DNA of 64,000 bases from Opisthorchis felineus. Its lineage: Eukaryota; Platyhelminthes; Trematoda; Opisthorchiida; Opisthorchiidae. The stretch spans positions 135,192 to 199,191 of the forward strand of contig SJOL01003805.1 in NCBI GenBank assembly GCA_004794785.1. The letters are read 5' to 3'. The notes under the pieces were generated by a model. It saw only the letters and a program-made list of their open reading frames with translations. It made no database searches and was not told the origin of the DNA. Each line of letters begins with the position of its first letter. Within the stretch, counting starts at the first letter, position 1. Positions 58,801-64,000 of the stretch are shown piece by piece. Both the position numbers and the translations under genes were made by a program.

Positions 58801-61800
58801 TTTATCCCCCCGGGACTTCATGCACCTCGGCTCCCACAACAAATGATGTGTTGGGGCTCTGTCACAATGGATACTGAGATTCACTGGTGGTCTTATGCGT
58901 CAGTACACGGCTGTGTTGATTTCACCCCCGAAATAATGCAGGACGTCTTAAAGTTGTTTTCTGCCCCGTAAAATCGGTTGATTCCATTTTCTGATTCACT
59001 ATTACAAAGATCGGAACACACTAGAAATAACCAGTTGTGACGCTCGTTTAAGTTAACTCCAGAGCACTGCGTCTACTTGATAGTGGTAAAGGGATTCGTA
59101 GCACTGGTGTCCACATCATTCTAGTTTGAAAATTCCTCCTGTCTTATTAAGGTTATCCCAAAGAGAAGGTATTAGATTCGAGTTTCGCTCTTGTTTGAGT
59201 TTATTAGCAGTACATATCCTTGACCGCTTCTGGATTTTAATTCCAGACCTTTGACTTACGGGATAATTATGTTGCCGCTACTCCACAATCACGCGTTAGA
59301 TGCACGTGGACACGTATGAACGGACGGACATGTTCGCATTTTGGGTCATGTTAGTTCAAGCGCTGATTGACGGGTCATGATGCTTGGTGTCGTAGGATCT
59401 TGTAGGCTTGTCCAAGCCAGCACCAGAACAGCGGCAAAAATTACCAACCCAATTCGACTAACTGCGGTTAGTTCTGGTCGCAATATATTTTAACAACAAA
59501 CTGGCGGTATTACTTGAGAAGTGTCACATCGTACGACAGAGAATTTCAAACCTGTATAGAACACGTAAAAAAAAAAACTTATGACAGTCGGTTTTGAAAT
59601 TGCCCTGACCTAATATCTTATGCCAAATTTTTGCGACTTTTGTGGATGTAAATAGGAACAGGTGTGAAGAATCTGTAGTGACCGTGGGACGGACGAACGG
59701 TCCTTGATGCACACTGACATTCCGTTCGAATCCGTTGCGGACACATTACTCCACATGGATTGAACTTATTTTTCACAACCACTTGAATGTTAAAGAAACG
59801 CCTGATTTTCTGAGGTAGAGTTTAAGCTACCGTCGAAAACCTTAAACAGCAAAAGACAAACAAGAGTGCTCCTGGTCGATCATTCGGATTCGCAAATGTA
59901 AAATGACACTGCGGCTATCGCAACCTATGAAACGTATTTTGTGACATCGTGCAATTAGTAGTTGCGGTAAATGTTTCCGGTTTCGTGTTGTGTTGTGTTG
60001 TGTTATTTTTTTTACTTGACAGTACCTTCCATAACCTTCACACTATGTGGTCTGGAATCAGTTGGTTGACACATGGTTCACGAACCCCATGCGCCACTTT
60101 ACCAATTATTTTCCTTTCGTCAGATCGTGACGATGAGACTGTCACCATAGCCTACTCCGAGCTGCTTATTATAGACTTTGACATAGCTACTCCCCGCACG
60201 TAAGCCGCGCGATGGTGGGCCTGCAGACCGCCACGGTTAAAAACGAGCACACAGTGGACCTGGCGTTAAATCGTTCGGTCCACCATAAATTAGTGATGAG
60301 ACTCAAGTGTGAAAAACTCCTCTTATGGTAGATAAAAACATGCAAGTTGTTGTTTGATGTAAGCAAAAAGGTGCATAATCGAATCACACATTAGCTTTGA
60401 CCCAAAACTCGTGCCAGAAAATCCTCTTCAGTAAACGTTTGTACAGCGATAGGAGTATTGTATTTTAAAATGGTGGTAACGTCGTGTAGGAAAAAGGTCT
60501 TCATAAGGGATCCAGCATACAACTACGTCGTTAGTTTCATTGTTTTCATGTGTTTCTATCCCGTGTTGGGGTATGCGTATTGGTGGCTAGTTGTCGGATT
60601 GGTTTCTCCCTGAGACGACAACGAAGGCCACTTAAACCTTTCCCCTTGAGTGGAGTTCCTTAGATGATGATGTGGCTACTGCATACGTGATACTGAGGCG
60701 ATGTGTTGCCGAGCACCGGCTAATTAGTCATCCTCACGTGAAGCGAAGACGGGCCTCAGAAACTAAATGTTTTGCTCTCCACTATGTCCACATGATTCTC
60801 GTTACGTTTGAGTCTTCTACAGGATACGGACCTGAGCGATTATGTTGGCAAGCAAGTTGTCGTTCGTCTGTAAGACTGTAGTACTGTGATGGATGAGGTG
60901 TGTGTTATGTCACATGTATCCAATGCTGTTAACGAGGTGAGCTTATTCATGCAGCTCCTTGGAACGTTGATCGTGATTCTATACACCTAATTTCTTCCTT
61001 AGTTGTATTTTTTCGTTGCCCCAGTAGGCATCAAAGAATCTTCACACGACCTCTTCACGACCTGCACAGAAATTGCAACCCCCCCACCCCTGAGACACCC
61101 TAACATTCTAAATGAGCTATCGCAACACGACTGTTGTCGCCTTGTGCTTGTGTGACGAATAAGTTGCATTTTGTCTCAAATGTATCCTTCTGTCGATGAG
61201 GATATTGACAGTTTACTCAATATTCACCCATCTGTCGGTGGTTACCGAAGACCTCCCGATACATCATCGGTGCGGATTTGCTCCGACTGCTTGTGCGTAC
61301 TGCTTATATTGGAAAGCTTCAGAAATCGGAGTGGTATAATCAGTGTTTGAGCCCTCCCAGAGCGATTACATCGCAATGATATCTCTCCCCAAATCCTCAC
61401 CGTTTTCTGACTTTCCAACGTAGACTAGTCTTTTCTTGTATTCGATCCTGGATGCGCCCATACGTTAAAATTCACAGGAACGTTCATTGCATGGTTTGCA
61501 TTATGTTTACTTAGGCTTTTCCCAGAATAGATGGGCTTTCTGGATCCGACACTCATCCAGTTTTCCAGTTGATTGCTTTTCTGCTATGCATGCGTACTAA
61601 TGCGAACGAGACAAGTACGTCACTCTATCAGCGGTCCTATCTTATGCATTTCAGCACCGTCGGTTTAACTGGAACTGGTGAGAAGGGCGGAATGACAGAG
61701 CGTCGTCGGTTACAATTGGAAAAGATTCGTGCTATGGCCGCGGAACTCAAGCCAACTAGAGGACGAGGTGGAAAGTCTGCTACGTTGGGCAAGTCTAAGA

Positions 61801-63706
61801 CTCGTGGTCAGTCTCGTGGTAGGCCTGTGCGTGGAGGGACCACCAGAGGACGTGGTTCCACAACAGCCACGAAGCGAAGTCGAAGCACCCGTGAAGAGGT
61901 ATGTGGCATAAAATTGTCACTATTTCCGTGCACTTGTCAGATACAGTAAAGTTACCTCGACCCTGGGATTATGCAAATTAGCTGTGATGTTGGGTTTTGG
62001 TGAATGTCAGCGATGCTACTCGTCACTATGACCGGTGGCAGCGGTAGAAAGTGAGGCGACTTGGCTGATGACATTGCGAGGTGGCCCAGTGGCATGAAAT
62101 TATTATTTCTTCGTTATCCTTCGTTTTACATGGGCTGGAATATTGTCAGGAGCCCGAAACCTCTAGCTAAGAGGACGATTAATGTCCTCAAGTGGCGCTG
62201 TTGGGTCAGAGGCGAGACCATAAAGCAAACGGCGCCAGGTCAAATCAGCAGTCCAGTTTTTGGGGGATTATGTCGCCGCACTTGTTACATTCCTCAACCT
62301 GGAGGGCCAGCAGAATGTTTGATAGGTCTATAACCGTTAACCAGCCATGAATGCCGTGTGAGCATCCTTTGGTATATCTCAATTGGTTATTACTGAAGTA
62401 TGCAAACCGTGGAGCTGCGCTAAGGTCCAGTCTCTTCAGAACGTCTTGATGTTTTTACGGTGATTCTAGTTTTCAGGCGGCGTAACTGTATCTAACAAAA
62501 TTCCTGACTGTCTTGCATTGGTAGGATTGAGGTTCCGAGCTCGTTTCCAAAATACCTCTCATACATTCAGATTACCTGACTTCTTGAATAAGTCTGAAGA
62601 ATGAGACTCTTGAAAATCAGTAGTTCCAGAGTGAGAGTTCCGAAATATGCTCTGCGTAAATTTTCGGATATCCTAGACTAGTTCAGTGCTATACTTGACC
62701 AGACTTGATAACCTCCCAAGTCTAGCCCTGCTGAGACCTGGTACATTGCAAAACCCAACACACTACGTACATCCTTTTAAATTTACACTTCGCATTCAAG
62801 CCGGGAGCGGCGTTCATTGACCGACCTACGGACAAGGAGCTAGGAACCATGGATTCAGCGGCCGATGAGATAGCAGACTCTTGGACGCTGGAACAACTGG
62901 AAGACACGGACGAAAATTCCACACTCAGAGTGTGGGACATGGATGCTGAGGACTCTAATAGTTGTCCCGTGCATCTGGAGGATTCGGAATTTTCAGCTAA
63001 ATCACAAGCAACAGCAACCACGACCGCACCTTACCGCTGCGCTTCCGATGACCCGGGTGATGAGAGTGAAAATGAACGTGATCAACTTGCAGTATGTGAC
63101 TGTCTTCTGGCGTTGTATGATCCGGAATCATCCAAGTACGTTCCTCATCACCCCTTGCTAACACGAACTCCATACTCACCCAGTTCCTAAGCTCACACTT
63201 CCATGTAGACGATATATCGCGTGAAGTCAACTTTGAAACGTCCTTTGAAAGTTACATGTTTTATCTGTGTTTTATTCCTTTGGGACTTCTCGGAGGAAAA
63301 TAATCTTAAGGCAGTCATGTACGGTATCCAGAGTACCGATAGGTTATTAGTTTGTGAGTAGGATGTTAGCAAACTCAGTCCGGGGTGTAACTTGCGGATG
63401 AACCTCTGGTAGTTTGTGTAGAAGCCTAAAATGCGGCGCCATTCATAGTTCACCTATCTACTGTTGTCGTTTTTCCTTCAAAACGGTTGGCAGTCGAGTA
63501 TAGCTCATCCTAATGTTCCCAGTGATGTGGAGAGCACCGTAACCACATCGTCAGAAACTCCATCACCATCACAAATACGACAGCTTTTTCACCCACCACA
63601 CGCGGTCGAAGTTTGCTTGGAACAAATGACTAGTGAAAAAACGCTTTTCCAACTTCTCCTACATGTGAACCATGCATCACTCGATCCATCCGAAAGTTGC
63701 ATTTAA
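42154..63706 (+). CDS. ACTR5: ARP5 (actin-related protein 5, INO80 complex), up to 17 exons
   Basis: Known role: ARP5 is a nuclear actin-related protein that couples INO80 ATPase activity to nucleosome sliding. Seen: exons 1-6 encode the N-terminal actin fold, with [14 protein letters not shown] (phosphate loop), [56 protein letters not shown] and MTQWRDP...IQLPF, each matching human ACTR5 in order. Exons 7-10 are the charged coiled-coil insertion typical of ARP5. Exons 11-17 are phase-compatible ORF blocks with GT/AG borders but without homology I recognise; joined, the model has about 925 residues (human 607). The stop at 63704-63706 overlaps AATAAA. The C-terminal actin fold (an LTGG-like motif and following helices) is not found, so the 3' model is uncertain. 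The start ATG at 42154 is followed by a PDP motif at the same distance from IDNGS as in vertebrates. Confidence 0.8.
42908..43040 (+). mobile_element. tRNA-derived SINE (copy 7), diverged
   Basis: GATATCTCAGCGGTTAAGG (box A) and CAGTTCGAGCTC (box B) with a worn body (CTCTCTAGGCTTGGGTAAT, TTCAGCC). It lies in ARP5 intron 4, which otherwise (42760-43825) shows nothing recognisable. Confidence 0.6.
43826..44055 (+). CDS. ACTR5: ARP5 exon 5
   Basis: The acceptor CCTGTGCAG and the two-base start complete the phase-1 codon from exon 4. The exon encodes [18 protein letters not shown] (the second phosphate-loop region) and [20 protein letters not shown], close to human ACTR5 [20 protein letters not shown]. 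It ends at GCCGAG before GTCAGT in phase 0. Confidence 0.9.
44056..45449. other. ARP5 intron 5, first part
   Basis: No element recognised; a T-rich run lies near 45098-45107. Confidence 0.4.
45450..48920 (+). mobile_element. RTE/SR2-like LINE (family A), decayed near full-length copy
   Basis: 5' leader 45450-46090 is the reverse complement of 40440-41170 (including GTCACCTTG and CTGCGATAGG). Endonuclease piece [16 protein letters not shown] at 46500. RT pieces [15 protein letters not shown] (47250), [20 protein letters not shown] (47990), [14 protein letters not shown] (48135) and later [16 protein letters not shown] sequence to 48900. Full of stops and frameshifts, with unrecognised sequence at about 46100-46390 and 46700-47090. 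Lies in ARP5 intron 5, sense with the gene. Confidence 0.75.
48921..49943. other. ARP5 intron 5, LINE-to-SINE interval
   Basis: No clear element. The open frame at 49309-49509 has no recognisable family. Confidence 0.4.
49944..50126 (+). mobile_element. tRNA-derived SINE (copy 6)
   Basis: Intact box A (GTAGCTCAGTGGTTAGATCG) and box B (GTGGTTCGAACCC), full body. Imperfect 12-bp flanks AGTCTCCTCGGA (49932-49943) and AGTCTCGTCGAGG (50127-50139). Lies in ARP5 intron 5. Confidence 0.87.
50140..51334. other. ARP5 intron 5, last part
   Basis: Nothing recognised. The open frame at 50192-50482 has no family resemblance. Confidence 0.4.
51335..51451 (+). CDS. ACTR5: ARP5 exon 6
   Basis: Encodes 39 residues including [20 protein letters not shown] and IQLPF, equivalent to the VEELHKWRCPDYYENN and MQLPF stretch of human ACTR5 that leads into its insertion. 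The acceptor is TTCCAG, the donor GTAAGG, and the phase is 0 on both sides. A 7.3-kb intron filled by a degraded LINE and a SINE precedes it. Confidence 0.9.
52035..52760 (-). mobile_element. RTE/SR2-like LINE (family A), 5' fragment
   Basis: Minus-strand copy of leader and part of the endonuclease: 52220-52745 parallels 40640-41150 (CGACAAGGTGACAG, GTACAGGGACTCGCTGTTCT), and 52110-52200 parallels the GDMNA region at 39690-39790. Sequence between is deleted. Lies in ARP5 intron 6, antisense. Confidence 0.75.
53299..53475 (+). mobile_element. tRNA-derived SINE (copy 8), strongly diverged
   Basis: Body matches CTCCTGTCTTCTCGTGGACA, ACCTGACAGTATCTCAGTCC and TCGGGCTTCCATCAGG to the family; the tRNA head is worn. 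ARP5 intron 6. Confidence 0.55.
53887..54670 (+). CDS. ACTR5: ARP5 exons 7-9 (coiled-coil insertion)
   Basis: Exons are 53887-53979, 54383-54493 and 54611-54670, all phase 0. They encode [20 protein letters not shown], then RRRHLDQ joined to [20 protein letters not shown], then [11 protein letters not shown]. The first two match the Arg/Glu/Gln-rich helix of ARP5 (LQLDQERLDRLLYVQELL in human); the third matches the following MDQFHKALIEL segment. Donors are GTAAGT, GTACGT and GTAAAT; exon 9 has the weakest donor. Confidence 0.8.
55030..55130. repeat. A-rich low-complexity tract
   Basis: About 100 bp, nearly all A with scattered T and G, ending GAAGAAGAAGTAG. It lies in ARP5 intron 9 just before a SINE-like sequence. 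Confidence 0.9.
55138..55305 (+). mobile_element. tRNA-derived SINE (copy 9), strongly diverged
   Basis: Positions of GCGAAAGGTTCGCACTCGAA, CATTTCGACTGCTACTATCT, GGGCTTGGATGACTTC and GGCGTGGCATCCGGCC follow the family order. Box A is lost. ARP5 intron 9. Confidence 0.5.
55795..55869. repeat. (GTAT)n microsatellite
   Basis: About 75 bp of almost perfect GTAT tetramer with one interruption near each end. It ends 51 bp before ARP5 exon 10 and shifts no frame because it is intronic. Confidence 0.97.
55920..56288 (+). CDS. ACTR5: ARP5 exon 10 (coiled coil and low-complexity segment)
   Basis: Phase-0 exon of 123 codons. It starts [20 protein letters not shown], then [13 protein letters not shown], which parallels the ELQSYIQKLSIAVEQAKQKI coiled coil of human ACTR5, followed by an Ala/Ser/Thr/Pro-rich stretch and a second helical stretch ([18 protein letters not shown]). 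The acceptor is CAACTCAG and the donor GTCTGT. It lies 51 bp after the (GTAT)n microsatellite. Confidence 0.75.
57746..58083 (+). CDS. ACTR5: Probable ARP5 exons 11-12
   Basis: Exon 11 (57746-57796, acceptor TTTCAG, donor GTGAGT) encodes [17 protein letters not shown]. Exon 12 (58015-58083, acceptor CCCCTCATAAG, donor GTAAAA) encodes [20 protein letters not shown]. Both are phase 0 and highly charged, which suits continuation of the insertion. I have no direct homology for them; the exon 12 acceptor was chosen mainly for phase. Confidence 0.5.
58339..58967 (+). CDS. ACTR5: Probable ARP5 exons 13-14
   Basis: Exon 13 (58339-58547) starts [20 protein letters not shown] in phase 0 and ends in phase 2 at CG before GTACGC. 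Exon 14 (58758-58967), after CAGTGAG, supplies the missing base and reads [20 protein letters not shown], ending DVLKLFSA plus CC before GTAAAA, again phase 2. The double phase match supports splicing, but there is no family motif I recognise, so assignment to ARP5 is by position and frame. Confidence 0.45.
58968..61654. other. Long interval in the 3' part of the ARP5 model
   Basis: Treated as an intron. No element recognised. Further small exons could hide here; none could be supported. Confidence 0.35.
61655..61898 (+). CDS. ACTR5: Probable ARP5 exon 15 (Arg/Gly-rich basic segment)
   Basis: The acceptor GCATTTCAG plus one base completes the phase-2 codon of exon 14. The exon reads [20 protein letters not shown], then a strongly basic stretch with [18 protein letters not shown] and TRGRGS, resembling RG-rich nucleic-acid-binding tails. 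The donor is GTATGT after GAAGAG, phase 0. The basic tract is not a feature I know in vertebrate ARP5. Confidence 0.5.
62801..63091 (+). CDS. ACTR5: Probable ARP5 exon 16 (acidic segment)
   Basis: After the acceptor CATTCAAG the frame is open through [20 protein letters not shown] and an Asp/Glu-rich run ([33 protein letters not shown]). The chosen donor is GTATGT at 63092 in phase 0. An alternative donor at GTACGT (63140) with an acceptor 5 bp further into the next exon would also keep frame. Confidence 0.45.
63494..63706 (+). CDS. ACTR5: Terminal exon of the ARP5 model
   Basis: Phase-0 exon after the acceptor TTGGCAG. It encodes 70 residues ending [12 protein letters not shown] and stop TAA. 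AATAAA begins at the last base of the stop codon, so the 3' UTR would be very short if this signal is used. If the real ARP5 carries on into its C-terminal actin fold, this exon must instead splice onward, for example at a GT before the stop. Confidence 0.45.
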   Translation, partial: SSIAHPNVPSDVESTVTTSSETPSPSQIRQLFHPPHAVEVCLEQMTSEKTLFQLLLHVNHASLDPSESCI

Positions 63707-63711
63707 ATAAA
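63706..63711 (+). promoter_or_regulatory. Putative poly(A) signal AATAAA
   Basis: Canonical hexamer overlapping the stop codon of the ARP5 model. An A-rich stretch lies about 30 bp downstream. It is the only AATAAA that fits a gene end here; its use is inferred. Confidence 0.4.
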
Positions 63712-64000
63712 CAAAATTTCATTGGATTAAGCGAGCCTTATTTAAAAAAAAAATCGAAGTAGGGCTGAAATAAACCATGAAGGTTTGTGCAGCCTCATGT
63801 ACTTCTTCCTAACGATACTGTTGAGTTATTGGGTCACTGGCACGAGCCGAAACCACTCGAAGTTTGGACCACTGGTAAAATTAGATGCTAATCATTCAGA
63901 AAGAATCGAACGGCACTGCAAATGATGATTTTACGTGATTGAGTATAAAAATTGTTAAACTTTACTTTTCGTGGTATCCTATTATGGGTCGAAACATATT
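63712..64000. other. Downstream end of the window
   Basis: Nothing recognised. No motif of the C-terminal actin fold of ARP5 is seen before the window end. Confidence 0.4.

Noticed and set aside
62075..62180. Box A-like GAGGTGGCCCAGTGGCATGA
   Set aside because: No box B and no SINE body follows convincingly.
63092..63190. Extension of exon 16 through [17 protein letters not shown] to a stop at 63190
   Set aside because: Good donors at 63092 and 63140 and an in-phase downstream exon make a terminal exon here less likely, though the 63140 donor remains possible.
1..64000. CRISPR arrays, phage or bacterial defence systems
   Set aside because: The window is eukaryotic; trinucleotide and tetranucleotide repeats are microsatellites or LINE tails, not spacer arrays.

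Overview
The window is eukaryotic and most probably comes from a digenean trematode (fluke). The clues are two intron-containing metazoan genes whose first introns are tiny (about 20-46 bp) and whose later introns are kilobases long and full of transposons, together with RTE/SR2-like and CR1-like LINEs, tRNA-derived SINEs and a Mutator-like transposase remnant. I cannot name the genus. There is no prokaryotic operon, CRISPR array or rRNA gene.

Two host genes are recognised, both on the + strand. (1) SPRTN (Spartan), about 4843-19844: five exons encode the SprT zinc-metalloprotease domain with HEMIH, the zinc-binding SprT-like C-terminal region, and a C-terminal UBZ4 ubiquitin-binding finger. 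Every exon junction is in phase. (2) ACTR5/ARP5, the INO80-complex actin-related protein, starting at 42154: exons 1-6 encode the N-terminal actin fold, exons 7-10 the coiled-coil ARP5 insertion, and further phase-compatible exons run to a stop at 63706 that overlaps an AATAAA signal. The C-terminal half of the actin fold is not visible, so the gene either continues past the window or the exons after number 10 need revision.

Region by region: 1-3.2 kb, a cluster of RTE LINE copies with two nested SINEs. 4.8-19.8 kb, SPRTN, whose long introns hold SINEs, a minus-strand RTE copy (11.9-14.2 kb) and a possible Tc1/mariner scrap. 21.6-24 kb, RTE and Ty3/gypsy remnants and an assembly gap. 24.8-28 kb, a decayed CR1-like LINE. 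30.7-33.4 kb, a decayed MULE transposase. 35.1-41.2 kb, a degraded RTE copy followed by the best-preserved RTE LINE of the window (minus strand, about 4.2 kb, 619-codon open RT frame). 42.1-63.7 kb, ARP5, with further RTE copies at 45.5-48.9 and 52.0-52.8 kb and several SINEs in its introns.

Both host genes act in the nucleus: SPRTN in DNA-protein crosslink repair and ARP5 in chromatin remodelling. Their proximity is not evidence of a shared pathway. The most informative findings are a 59-bp RTE tail inserted with a 13-bp target duplication into the endonuclease of another LINE, SINEs with clear target duplications whose 3' end resembles the RTE 3' end, a repeat-built ORF1-like frame in the LINE leader, and the odd ARP5 gene structure.
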